64,000 nt of DNA from Paenibacillus camerounensis (lineage in GTDB: Bacteria > Bacillota > Bacilli > Paenibacillales > Paenibacillaceae): assembly GCF_000723885.1 (NCBI RefSeq), contig NZ_CCDG010000044.1, positions 80,927-144,926 on the forward strand, written 5' to 3'. Below are positions 16,160-24,816 of this stretch, piece by piece. The position numbers and the translations under genes are program-made. Under the pieces are notes generated by a model. That model searched no databases and was not told where the DNA came from. It saw nothing but the letters and a program-made list of their open reading frames with translations. Numbering within the stretch: position 1 is the first letter of the stretch; every line of letters begins with the position of its first letter.

Positions 16160-16666
16160 TTACAGGACCCTCAGCAGCTCACGCACAAAGGCCGGCTCAT
16201 CTTCCGGGGTGCGCGAAGTTATATAATTGCCGTCAACGACGACCTCTTCATCCTTGAACTCCGCTCCTGCATTCACAACATCATCCTTGAGCGGCGGGTA
16301 GGAAGTTATGGTTCGTCCTTGAAGCAGGTCTGCACTAATCAGAATCTGCGGTCCGTGGCAGATGGATGCAATCGGTGTTCCGGAAGCATCAGCTTCTTTT
16401 ACAAAAGCAAGAACATCCTCATTCAGCCGCAGATTTTCCGGTGACGAACCGCCTGGAATGACGACCGCATGATAGTCCCCGGCCTTTACCTCGCTGATTG
16501 CTTTGTCTGCGGCATAAGAGACCTTTCCCTTTTTGCCGAGCAGCGTTTCATTTTTCTTCAGACCGATAATATCCGCCTGATGTCCTGCCTTTTTCACTTC
16601 ATCGTAAGGTACCTGCATTTCGGAATCTTCAAAACCGCTGGCGAGCAGAAAAGCTACTTTACTCAT
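16160..16666 (-). CDS. PfpI/DJ-1 family protein (YfkM-like)
   Basis: 168 residues of the DJ-1/PfpI superfamily (general stress protein 18 type). Catalytic cysteine in the nucleophile elbow ASICHGPQ near residue 104; the partner acidic residue is in LLASGFEDSEMQVPYDE near residue 13; VIPGGSSPENLRL near 70. Members act as deglycase, chaperone or peptidase, and the activity here cannot be decided. ATG follows AGGAGAAC. It is 34 nt upstream of the small uncharacterised gene and probably cotranscribed. Confidence 0.9.
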   Translation of the reverse strand: MSKVAFLLASGFEDSEMQVPYDEVKKAGHQADIIGLKKNETLLGKKGKVSYAADKAISEVKAGDYHAVVIPGGSSPENLRLNEDVLAFVKEADASGTPIASICHGPQILISADLLQGRTITSYPPLKDDVVNAGAEFKDEEVVVDGNYITSRTPEDEPAFVRELLRVL

Positions 16667-16776
16667 CTAGATAAGTTCTCCTCTCCGCTATTTTGTTCTC
16701 GCTTTCTTATTACCCGCAATAGCTGGATTTCTAACGACACCGGATATAGGAAATCTGCTGGATTTGTAATTAACTT

Positions 16777-16956
16777 CTAAGTTCTGGGCAAAAGACCGCG
16801 GCTTCTCCCCTTCAGCATCACCGGATCATCCTGCTGTCCTGCCTCTTTTGCTGTTGCAGCTGCTTCCGCTGAGCTGCCTGCCGTACAGGCCTGAATACGG
16901 CTCCATGCCCACGACTTTGGTGAGTATCTCATCTTTGGATTACCTGCCCCTGACAA
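16777..16956 (-). CDS. Possible 59-aa small protein
   Basis: Open frame from TTG at 16956 with AAAGGGG about 9 nt upstream. It reads MSGAGNPKMRYSPKSWAWSR then an Ala/Glu-rich tail to TAG at 16777. No family recognised. It is the only candidate gene in the 16667-17108 gap, and composition is not clearly coding. It could equally be non-coding sequence after rel-dtd. Confidence 0.25.
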   Translation of the reverse strand: MSGAGNPKMRYSPKSWAWSRIQACTAGSSAEAAATAKEAGQQDDPVMLKGRSRGLLPRT

Positions 16957-17034
16957 AATTTCAATCCCCTTTAGTTTATCCTGGACAGGCAGGCTCTATC
17001 CGCGCGGTCCGTACAGACTGACAGGTGCAGACGC

Positions 17035-17077
17035 AAAAATACCGCAGGCTGCTCCTCAAAGGAACAATCTGCGGTAT
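17035..17077 (-). terminator. Terminator of rel-dtd
   Basis: ATACCGCAG (17039-17047) pairs with CTGCGGTAT (17069-17077), and TTTTT follows on the minus strand. It lies about 30 nt after the dtd stop. Confidence 0.8.
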
Positions 17078-17108
17078 GCTTGATACCAGGTTATAAGTCT
17101 GCCAATAT

Positions 17109-17552
17109 CTAATCCCTGCTGTCCAGAATCAGGGTTACCGGCCCCCAGTTAGTAAAAGAAACGTCCATCATCGCTCCGAACACGCCCGTCTCCACCTGGA
17201 GTCCGCCGGCTCTCAGCTCCTGATTGAAATAATCATAAAGCCGCCTAGCCTCATCCGGAGCCGCTGCAGCCATAAAATTCGGGCGGCGTCCCTTGCGGCA
17301 GTCCCCGTACAGCGTAAACTGTGATACCGACAGGATCGCCCCTCCGGTATCCGTAACACTGAAGTTCATTTTGCCGGCTTCATCCTCGAAGATGCGCAGT
17401 CCGGCTATTTTACCGGCCAGATATTCCGCATCCTTTTCGGTATCCCTGTGCGTTACGCCGATCAGCAGCATCAGGCCTTCGTTAATGGCTCCTGTTACCG
17501 TTCCATCAACTGTGACCTTCGCTTCCTTGCAGCGTTGTACTACTGCTCTCAT
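17109..17552 (-). CDS. dtd: D-aminoacyl-tRNA deacylase
   Basis: Hydrolyses D-aminoacyl (and glycyl-) esters from mischarged tRNA. 147 residues, normal length. N-terminal MRAVVQRCKEAKVTVDG, active-site SQFTLYGDCRKGRRPNF near residue 78 and the C-terminal Gly-Pro motif, here NWGPVTLILDS where many members have NDGPVT. It follows rel by 22 nt, the usual pairing in Bacillales, so it is cotranscribed. Confidence 0.95.
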   Translation of the reverse strand: MRAVVQRCKEAKVTVDGTVTGAINEGLMLLIGVTHRDTEKDAEYLAGKIAGLRIFEDEAGKMNFSVTDTGGAILSVSQFTLYGDCRKGRRPNFMAAAAPDEARRLYDYFNQELRAGGLQVETGVFGAMMDVSFTNWGPVTLILDSRD

Positions 17553-17574
17553 TGGCGTCTGTCAGCTCCTTGCC

Positions 17575-19755
17575 CTATTGCATAATCCGGTTAACCGTAT
17601 ATACATCCTTCACACGCTTCACCCGGTCGACAACCGACTGCAGATGATCCGTATTGCGGATGAGAATCGTCATGTGAATCATTGCCATCTTGTTCTTGTC
17701 GGAGCGCCCGGTGACTGCGGAAATGTTCGTCTTGCTCTCCGACACCGCCTGCAACACCTCATTAAGCAGACCGTTGCGGTCATGGCCTGTAATCTCAATA
17801 TCGACGCTGTAGTTGGCCTCCATGCTGCCTTCCCATTCGACTTCGATCACCCGCGCCGACTCTTCCCCGTCACCGTCGGTCGGAATATTCGGACAGTCCT
17901 CACGGTGCACAGACACGCCGCGCCCGCGTGTTACGTATCCGACAATATCGTCCCCCGGTACGGGGTTACAACATCGTGCGAAGCGGACTAGCAGGTTGTC
18001 GATGCCTTTGACACGTACGCCGTTAGTCGGCTGATTGCGGTTCCCGCCGCTGGATTTGATCTCCTTCATCTCCGTAGACAATTCCAGGTGGTTGGCAGCC
18101 TCTTCCTGCTCTCTGCGGAGCTTCTCAGTCAGCTTGTTGGCGATCTGCGAAGCGGTAATGCCCCCGAATCCGACAGCGGAGAGCATATCTTCGACGTCGC
18201 CGAAAGCGAACTTCTTGGCTACGTCGCTGAGTTTATCCTCTGTCAGGAAATCAGAGACCTCCATATTAAGCCGTTTCAGCTCGCGTTCCACGGCTTCGCG
18301 GCCTTTTTCCACATTCTCTTCACGCTTTTCTTTCTTGAACCACTGTTTGATCTTGCTTCGCGCATGTGAGGATTGAGCGATCTTCAGCCAGTCGCGGCTC
18401 GGCCCGTAGGAATTCTTAGAGGTCAGAATCTCCACGATGTCCCCAGTCTTCAGCTTATGGTCAAGCGGTACAATCCGCCCGTTCACTTTGGAGCCAATGG
18501 TCCGGTTCCCGACCTCAGTATGAATCCGGAAAGCGAAATCCAGCGGAACCGAGCCCGCCGGCAGCTCTACTACCTCACCCTTCGGCGTAAAGACGAACAC
18601 AAGGTCAGAGAAAAAGTCCATTTTAAGCGATTCCACGAACTCTTCGGCATCCTTGGCCTCATGCTGCAGCTCGAGAATTTCCCGGAAGAACGGCATTCGG
18701 TTCTCCGGGTTCCCGGTATTGCTTGAGCCCTCTTTGTATGCCCAGTGTGCGGCAATCCCGAACTCTGCTGTCCGGTGCATTTCCCAGGTACGGATCTGCA
18801 CTTCTGTCGGCTCTCCGCCGGGACCTACCACTGTGGTGTGCAGTGACTGATACATATTCGCCTTGGGCATGGCAATATAATCCTTGAACCTGCCGGGCAT
18901 CGGCTTCCAAAGAGTATGGATAATCCCTAATGTAGCGTAACAATCCTTGATATTATCAACGATGATCCGAATTGCAAGCAGATCATAGATCTCGTTGAAC
19001 TGCTTGTTTTTGGTGCTCATTTTGTTGTAGACACTATAAATATGCTTGGGACGTCCGGAGAGGTCTCCTTCAATTCCCATTTCGTCCAGCTTGGCCCGGA
19101 TTCTGCCGATAACGCTGTCGATGAACTGTTCACGCTCTGCACGCTTCTTATGCATCAGGTTCGCAATCCGGTAGTATTGCTGCGGATTCAGGTAACGGAG
19201 AGCAATGTCCTCCATCTCCCATTTAATCGCAGAAATACCCAGCCGGTCCGCAATTGGACAAAAGATCTCCAGCGTCTCATAGGAAATACGCCGCTGGCTA
19301 TCCTCAGACTGATACTTCAGTGTCCGCATATTATGCAGACGGTCCGCAAGCTTAATCACGATGACCCGGATATCCTGGGCCATGGCGATGAACATTTTGC
19401 GGTAATTTTCGTTCTGCTGCTCTTCCTTGGAGCGGAAGCGGATGCGTTCCAGCTTGGTCAGGCCATCCACCAGCATGGCGCAGGTATCCCCGAATTTCTC
19501 GCGGATCTGCTCCAGCGATACCGTTGTATCCTCGACGACATCATGCAGCAGCGCTGCAATAATGGAGATGACATCCATCTGCATATTGACGACAATATCT
19601 GCAACCGCCAGCGGATGCAGGATATAAGGCTCTCCCGATTTGCGCACCTGGCCATGGTGAGCCTGATCGGCAAACTCATAAGCTTCGCGGATGCGGAGAA
19701 GATCTTTTTCTTTTATATAGGCGCCGGCCTTTTCAACTAATTGCTCTATGCCCAT
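17575..19755 (-). CDS. rel: Bifunctional (p)ppGpp synthetase/hydrolase
   Basis: Long RSH enzyme controlling the stringent response, 726 residues. N-terminal HD hydrolase (HHGQVRKSGEPYILHPLAVA, then HDVVEDT and KLADRLHNMRTL), synthetase domain with RFKDYIAMPKANMYQSLHTT near 300 (the RxKD motif of bifunctional, Mg-dependent enzymes) and EVQIRTWEMHRTAEFGIAAHW, TGS domain around 390-450 (VFTPKGEVVELPAGSVPLDF), zinc-finger/helical part with RCCNPVPGDDIVGYVTRG, and C-terminal ACT. ATG 19755. A sigma-A promoter is at 19953-19981. Confidence 0.97.
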   Translation of the reverse strand: MGIEQLVEKAGAYIKEKDLLRIREAYEFADQAHHGQVRKSGEPYILHPLAVADIVVNMQMDVISIIAALLHDVVEDTTVSLEQIREKFGDTCAMLVDGLTKLERIRFRSKEEQQNENYRKMFIAMAQDIRVIVIKLADRLHNMRTLKYQSEDSQRRISYETLEIFCPIADRLGISAIKWEMEDIALRYLNPQQYYRIANLMHKKRAEREQFIDSVIGRIRAKLDEMGIEGDLSGRPKHIYSVYNKMSTKNKQFNEIYDLLAIRIIVDNIKDCYATLGIIHTLWKPMPGRFKDYIAMPKANMYQSLHTTVVGPGGEPTEVQIRTWEMHRTAEFGIAAHWAYKEGSSNTGNPENRMPFFREILELQHEAKDAEEFVESLKMDFFSDLVFVFTPKGEVVELPAGSVPLDFAFRIHTEVGNRTIGSKVNGRIVPLDHKLKTGDIVEILTSKNSYGPSRDWLKIAQSSHARSKIKQWFKKEKREENVEKGREAVERELKRLNMEVSDFLTEDKLSDVAKKFAFGDVEDMLSAVGFGGITASQIANKLTEKLRREQEEAANHLELSTEMKEIKSSGGNRNQPTNGVRVKGIDNLLVRFARCCNPVPGDDIVGYVTRGRGVSVHREDCPNIPTDGDGEESARVIEVEWEGSMEANYSVDIEITGHDRNGLLNEVLQAVSESKTNISAVTGRSDKNKMAMIHMTILIRNTDHLQSVVDRVKRVKDVYTVNRIMQ

Positions 19756-19952
19756 TCTCGTCGTATCCGTTTCCCTTCTATTAGAAAAATTCCGTAAAGG
19801 AGTTTCTCGAAGATGTAGTCGAATTGCTCGTTAAATGTAATCAAAAAAAGGTAATCTCTGCCGAATTAATAAAATAAACCCGCAAGTGAAACCCTATTTG
19901 CAGGCCTTCAGCTCATCTGAGCTGTACTGAACGCAGTCTAAAGTTGTTTATA

Positions 19953-19981
19953 ATTATGACGCTTAGGATGCATTACGTCAA
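19953..19981 (-). promoter_or_regulatory. Promoter of rel-dtd
   Basis: On the minus strand TTGACG (19976-19981) and CATAAT (19953-19958) are 17 bp apart. This gives a leader near 190 nt. That leader contains a small hairpin CAGCTC/GAGCTG but no gene. Confidence 0.6.
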
Positions 19982-20078
19982 CACTTCCCACCGGATGGCA
20001 TTCTGCCGCTTTTACCAACAATTAGAGGATAATTTATGACATAAACAAATAAAGACTTACATTGTTCATAAAATGTTG

Positions 20079-20107
20079 TTGTCAAACGCCGTCGGACTAT
20101 TTAATCT
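20079..20107 (+). promoter_or_regulatory. Promoter of the uracil-type permease
   Basis: TTGTCA (20079-20084), 17 bp, TAATCT (20102-20107). The leader of about 55 nt carries a short GGCG/CGCC hairpin. No PyrR-type attenuator terminator is seen before the gene. Confidence 0.6.
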
Positions 20108-20169
20108 AGTAAAGGCGGTTTTCGCCAGGCTAACCCAAAACTACATATGAGAAAGAGAAGTGAACTCCA

Positions 20170-21480
20170 TTGCAACGCGAAATTCAAGTTAACGAGAAAC
20201 TCCCTTTTGGCCCGGGCTTTCTGCTGAGCCTGCAGCATTTGTTCGCCATGTTCGGCAGCACCGTGCTTGTTCCTAACCTGTTCGGGGTAGACCCCGGCAT
20301 GATCCTGCTGATGAACGGTATCGGCACACTGCTCTATATTCTGATCTGCCGCGGTAAAATTCCGGCCTACCTTGGATCAAGCTTTGCTTTTATCTCACCG
20401 GTGCTGAGTGTGCTCGGCAAATATGAGGGGGATCATCAGCATGGATATTCGCTTGCACTGGGCGCGTTTATTGTTACCGGCGTTATCTTTATTCTTGTCG
20501 CTTTGATCGTCCGTTATGCCGGAACAAGCTGGATTGATGTTGTTTTCCCTCCCGCAGCCATGGGTGCTATCGTAGCAACAATCGGGCTTGAGCTTGTACC
20601 GGTAGCTGCACGTATGGCGGGACTGATTGCTCCTGAAGGCGTTGCGGTTGCAGACTGGACTCCGGACGGTAAGGCTATTACATTGTCATTGGTCACACTG
20701 GGAGTAACCGTTATCGGTTCCGTTATGTTCCGCGGCTTCCCCAAAATCATCCATATCCTCATCGGTATCGTTACCGGCTATGTGCTGGCCTATATTATGG
20801 GACAAGTAAATACCGGAGCTATTGCCGACGCTAGCTTCCTGTCCCATCCGACTATTACCACTCCTTCCTTTGATTTACAGGTTATTTTGACCATTATTCC
20901 TGTATCACTCGTTGTTATCGTTGAGCATATCGGTCATCTGCTAGTAACCAGCAACATTGTTGGTAAAGATCTGACCAAGGACCCCGGGCTTGACCGTTCC
21001 CTGTTCAGTAATGGGATTTCGACCGTTCTTTCCGGTTTCGTCGGCTCTACACCTAACACCACTTACGGTGAAAATATCGGCGTTATGGCTTTGACAAAAG
21101 TGTACTCCGTTTTCGTAATCGGCGGAGCGGCTGTCATTGCTATCCTCCTGTCATTCTCAGGAACCTTCTCCTCTGTTATTGCCAACATCCCGCTGCCGGT
21201 TATGGGCGGTGTATCCCTGCTGCTGTTCGGAGTAATTGCAGCATCCGGCCTGCGCATTTTTGTAGAACAGAAGGTTGATTTCTCCAAAGCAAGCAACATG
21301 ATTCTTGCCACCCTGGTTCTGGTTGTCGGCATCAGCGGCATCTCGCTTAATATCGCCGGCGTACAGCTCAAAGGTATGGCACTGGCTACTATCGTTGGTA
21401 TCGTTCTGTCCCTGTTCTTCAAGCTAATCGAAGTTCTTGGCTTGTCTAACGAACAGGAGCCGGAGAAATCAGCCCATTAA
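20170..21480 (+). CDS. uraA: Uracil/xanthine permease (NCS2, UraA-like)
   Basis: 436-residue polytopic nucleobase:cation symporter. Visible: N-terminal LPFGPGFLLSLQHLFAMFGSTVLVP, the UraA-type TM1 with the QH pair; LGSSFAFISPVLSVLGKYEG in TM3; the TM8 glutamate motif VVIVEHIGHLLVTSNIVGKD near 255; and the TM10 motif GFVGSTPNTTYGENIGVMALT near 285. Start is TTG at 20170 with only a weak GAGAAG upstream. Uracil is most likely; xanthine cannot be excluded. Divergent from rel. Confidence 0.9.
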   Translation: MQREIQVNEKLPFGPGFLLSLQHLFAMFGSTVLVPNLFGVDPGMILLMNGIGTLLYILICRGKIPAYLGSSFAFISPVLSVLGKYEGDHQHGYSLALGAFIVTGVIFILVALIVRYAGTSWIDVVFPPAAMGAIVATIGLELVPVAARMAGLIAPEGVAVADWTPDGKAITLSLVTLGVTVIGSVMFRGFPKIIHILIGIVTGYVLAYIMGQVNTGAIADASFLSHPTITTPSFDLQVILTIIPVSLVVIVEHIGHLLVTSNIVGKDLTKDPGLDRSLFSNGISTVLSGFVGSTPNTTYGENIGVMALTKVYSVFVIGGAAVIAILLSFSGTFSSVIANIPLPVMGGVSLLLFGVIAASGLRIFVEQKVDFSKASNMILATLVLVVGISGISLNIAGVQLKGMALATIVGIVLSLFFKLIEVLGLSNEQEPEKSAH

Positions 21481-21502
21481 GCTACATTACTCCGATTAAT
21501 AA

Positions 21503-21548
21503 CAAGAGCTGTCCCCATGCAGTTGTATTGCTGCCGGGGCAGCTCTTG
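21503..21548 (+). repeat. Inverted repeat after the permease gene
   Basis: CAAGAGCTG-T-CCCC pairs with GGGGCAGCTCTTG around about 19 nt. No T tract follows on the plus strand, so it may be a processing or stabilising stem rather than the main terminator. Confidence 0.5.
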
Positions 21549-21644
21549 CTGTATACTCAGCCAGACAGATCCTGTATTCCCTGCCGGCTAACAGCCGGTT
21601 ATCGTGCAATTCCATGTGAGCGTAATGAAACGCAATAGCATAGC

Positions 21645-21688
21645 AAAAAAGCGGACAGCTGTCGCAAATCGACAACGGTCCGCTTTTT
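21645..21688. terminator. Bidirectional terminator between permease and apt
   Basis: AAAAAAGCGGAC (21645-21656) and GTCCGCTTTTT (21678-21688) form a stem with A and T runs on both sides, between two convergent genes. Confidence 0.85.
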
Positions 21689-21720
21689 ATTTCCCGGGAA
21701 AAGCTATCCAGGAATTTTAT

Positions 21721-22239
21721 TTAGTCTTCGTAAGTCAGCAAGGATACTACTTCGATGTCAGACAGCTTGTTACGGCCGGCCAGCTGAACCAGCTCAATCA
21801 GGAAAGCAGCACCGACAACCTTGCCGCCCAACTGTTCAACCAGGCTGACAGAGGTAGCAATTGTTCCTCCGGTGGCCAGGAGGTCATCTGCGATCAGCAC
21901 ATTTTGGCCTGGCTTGATAGCATCCGTGTGAACAGCAAGCGTATCCTTGCCGTATTCCAGATCATAGCCTACTTCAATAGTTTCGTAAGGAAGCTTGCCG
22001 CTTTTACGGATCGGCACAAATCCTACACCCAGCGCGTAGGCCAGCGGAGCGCCTACTACAAAGCCGCGCGCTTCCGGTCCGGCAATAACGTCAATCTGCA
22101 GATGGGACACCAGTGCTTTAAGCTCGTCGATCGCGGAGCGGTAAGCCTCTCCGTCCTTGAGCAGGGTAGTAATATCTTTAAAGCTGATTCCCGGCTGCGG
22201 GAAATCTTCAATTACACGAATATTATTTTTGAAATCCAT
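21721..22239 (-). CDS. apt: Adenine phosphoribosyltransferase
   Basis: Purine salvage: adenine + PRPP to AMP. 172 residues. Seen: FPQPGISFKDITTLLKD near residue 14, AGPEARGFVVGAPLAYALG near 55, and the PRPP-binding loop NVLIADDLLATGGTIATSVS near 115. ATG has TTTTAGGAG 8 nt upstream; immediately 5' lies a hairpin repeat module also found before the TIGR04086 gene. recJ-apt-rel order is the Bacillales norm, here with a permease between apt and rel. Confidence 0.96.
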   Translation of the reverse strand: MDFKNNIRVIEDFPQPGISFKDITTLLKDGEAYRSAIDELKALVSHLQIDVIAGPEARGFVVGAPLAYALGVGFVPIRKSGKLPYETIEVGYDLEYGKDTLAVHTDAIKPGQNVLIADDLLATGGTIATSVSLVEQLGGKVVGAAFLIELVQLAGRNKLSDIEVVSLLTYED

Positions 22240-22249
22240 AGTATCATCT

Positions 22250-22379
22250 CCTAAAAGTTTGTGAGGATTACCTCACCGATTTCGCTTCGAACAAACTCGC
22301 TTCGGAAGCATATGCTTAGTTTTGTGAGCTTCAGCCCACTTTAATTACTTCGTACAAAACTTACTTCGGAAGCATATGC
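22250..22379 (-). repeat. RBS-proximal hairpin repeat module upstream of apt
   Basis: Two related units on the minus strand: GCATATGCTTCCGAAG + TAAGTTTTGT (22354-22379) and ACAAAACTAAGCATATGCTTCCGAAG + CGAGTTTGT (22291-22325), 63 nt apart. They run into TGAGGtaatCCTCA and then CAAACTTTTAGGAG, the apt ribosome binding site. The left arm ACAAAACT can pair with AGTTT(T)GT. The module matches the tandem at 31354-31520 in sequence, order and position relative to the SD. Confidence 0.75.
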
Positions 22380-22387
22380 CAACCGGT

Positions 22388-24787
22388 CTACGATACACCC
22401 TGCCGGCGGGCCTGCATCCAGCTTTCCAGCTCATGGGCGCTGCCGTCCATGAAATACTGCTCCATCTCTGCTGTCTGGCCCAGACGCACAAAGTGACGTG
22501 AGGCTGACAGGCTCTTTGCAGCCGGCGCAGATACAAAACTGATCATCCCGCCGGTCCGCTCGATAAAATCAAGCTCCTCAAACACATCGAGCATCCGCCC
22601 CAGCATCCGCACACCTAACGAGGACTGGCGGCTGAGCCGCAGCAGCACCTCACGCTCCGGCACTGCCGAAGCGGCAATGGAGGCCAGTAATTTATATAGT
22701 ATTTTAAAGTGATCCCGGGTTGGAACCTGCAGCCTGTCGCGCCCGTCACGCAGGGCATGCAGCAGCGCAATGTTATCTGCCCGGGGAAAGGCGGCCAGCA
22801 GAGCATCAAGCTGTTCTGGCGTATCCGGCATGTCCAGCAGGCAGAGCAGGGATACGCTCCCGTTATGCTCAGCTTGTCCATGAGGAAGCGCCGTAATTCC
22901 GCCGTCCTCATCATAAGTCCACAGTGACATGCCGTTCAGCTCGCTAAGCGGCGACTGCCGGCTGTTCTGAAAAACGGCCGCCGCTGTAAAAGGTGTACTG
23001 CCGCTATACGGCTGCAGCAGCTCCTTGAGGCGAACCGCCCGCTTCACCGCATCAGCTGAACCGCGCAGATCCAGCAGCTGCGCTTCAGGGACAGCCAGAT
23101 CCTGCAGCATCAGCTGGGGCTTGCGGGAGCCGTTCCACTCGTTGACTGACAGCTCAGCGAGCACGTCAACCCGGGTTCCTCCGGGCAGCAGCTCAGAAAG
23201 TGCCCCTTTCCCAAAAGCAACCGCTTCGATGGTATGCCTGCCCTGCTGCAGAACAAGCTTCAGGTGCTTGCCGTCCTGGCCCATTGTGCGGGTCTCCTTC
23301 ACGGCCGCTCCGCGCACAATAAATTTGGGCAGCGGATTAGACATCCCGAACGGGGCCAGCCGCTCCAGCTCCAGTGCAGCCTGCAGTGTGAGATCTGCGA
23401 CCTCCGCTTCCCCGTCTGCAGCGGTTACCGGAATCAGATCCTCCGGTGTCAGCACACCAGCAGCATATTCATTTAAAGCAGCGGCAAAGGCGGCAAGATT
23501 ATCGCGGTGCAGGCTCATCCCGGCAGCCGCCGGATGGCCGCCGTAGTGGTCCATCAAGCTGCTGCAGGAAGTCAATGCCTCATAAATATCCAGGCCGGGA
23601 ATGGAGCGGGCCGAGCCTTTGCACATGCCTGTCTCAGGATGAATATCAAGGATAATAACGGGACGGTAGTACCGTTCCAGCAGCTTGGAGGCTACAATCC
23701 CGACAACGCCGACATTCCAGCCCTGATTAGCCAGCACAATAATATCCGGCGGCTGGCTGTCTCCAATCTGCCCGGCCAGCTTATCCGAAGCTTCAGCTAC
23801 AATCCGTTCCACGACCATCTGGCGTTCCTTATTGAGCAGATCAAGCTCACCCGCCAGCTGTCCGACCTCCACACTGTCAGTGGTAGTCAGCAGGGCTACA
23901 GCCCGGCCTGCATGATCCAGGCGGCCGCTGGCGTTGATCCGCGGAGCCACACCAAAGGCAATATTGACCGCACCTACTGTACTCATCGTTACCCCGCTGA
24001 CCTCAAGCAGCGCACGAACGCCGGGAAACGGCGAATTCCGCATACTGGCAAGCCCTTGGCGCACCAGGCTGCGGTTCTCATCCAGCAGCGGCATCAGATC
24101 CGCTATGGTGCCGATCGCCACAATCTCACTCCACTCCTCAGGCACTCTGCCGCCGAGCAGAGCTTGAGCAAGCTTATAGGCTACACCAACTCCGGCCAGC
24201 CCTTTGAAGGGATAAGGACAATCATGCTGCTTGGGGTTAATTAAAGCAAACGCTTCCGGTAACAGCCCGGGCGGTTCATGATGATCGGTGACAATAACAT
24301 CAATTCCCAGCTGGGTTGCATAAGCAATCTGATGGACTGCGCTAATTCCGGTATCGACCGTTATGACGAGTGTAACGCCCTGCTGAACCGCCCAGTCCAG
24401 GGCATGATTATGCAGGCCGTAGCCCTCGTTGGAGCGGTGAGGAATATAAATATCAAAGGAAGCGCCCAGGTGGCGCAGCAGATAGATCATGAGCGACGTG
24501 CTGGATACGCCGTCAGCATCATAATCACCGTATACCAGGATATGCTCCTCTTCCTCCAGAGCCTTTCTGATCCGCGGTACAGCTTGAGCCATCCCTTTGA
24601 GCAGAAACGGATCATAGCTGTCATCCGTTCCTCCGTCCATGAACAGCAGCGCCTCATCCGGCGCAGTAAAGCCCCTTGTGACAAGCAAGGAGGAAAGGAG
24701 CGGTGAAATAGAAAGGCTCCGGGCCAGATCACGAACTTGATCGGGATCGGCTGCCGGAGAATGCCATCTTGTTTTTGAATGAAGCAA
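22388..24787 (-). CDS. recJ: Single-stranded-DNA-specific exonuclease RecJ
   Basis: 5'-3' ssDNA exonuclease of the DHH superfamily used in RecF-pathway recombination and mismatch repair. 799 residues, with the extra C-terminal domain of Bacillales RecJ. Motif I LVYGDYDADGVSSTSLM near 85, motif III VIVTDHHEPPGLLPEAFALI near 165 (DHH), motif GLAGVGVAYKLAQAL near 200, DHHA1 motif HYGGHPAAAGMSLH near 420, then an OB-fold. TTG start at 24787 with AAAGGTGAG. Followed by apt after about 150 nt. Confidence 0.96.
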   Translation of the reverse strand: MLHSKTRWHSPAADPDQVRDLARSLSISPLLSSLLVTRGFTAPDEALLFMDGGTDDSYDPFLLKGMAQAVPRIRKALEEEEHILVYGDYDADGVSSTSLMIYLLRHLGASFDIYIPHRSNEGYGLHNHALDWAVQQGVTLVITVDTGISAVHQIAYATQLGIDVIVTDHHEPPGLLPEAFALINPKQHDCPYPFKGLAGVGVAYKLAQALLGGRVPEEWSEIVAIGTIADLMPLLDENRSLVRQGLASMRNSPFPGVRALLEVSGVTMSTVGAVNIAFGVAPRINASGRLDHAGRAVALLTTTDSVEVGQLAGELDLLNKERQMVVERIVAEASDKLAGQIGDSQPPDIIVLANQGWNVGVVGIVASKLLERYYRPVIILDIHPETGMCKGSARSIPGLDIYEALTSCSSLMDHYGGHPAAAGMSLHRDNLAAFAAALNEYAAGVLTPEDLIPVTAADGEAEVADLTLQAALELERLAPFGMSNPLPKFIVRGAAVKETRTMGQDGKHLKLVLQQGRHTIEAVAFGKGALSELLPGGTRVDVLAELSVNEWNGSRKPQLMLQDLAVPEAQLLDLRGSADAVKRAVRLKELLQPYSGSTPFTAAAVFQNSRQSPLSELNGMSLWTYDEDGGITALPHGQAEHNGSVSLLCLLDMPDTPEQLDALLAAFPRADNIALLHALRDGRDRLQVPTRDHFKILYKLLASIAASAVPEREVLLRLSRQSSLGVRMLGRMLDVFEELDFIERTGGMISFVSAPAAKSLSASRHFVRLGQTAEMEQYFMDGSAHELESWMQARRQGVS

Positions 24788-24816
24788 TAGAGCTCACCTT
24801 TCTCTCGCCATGCGGT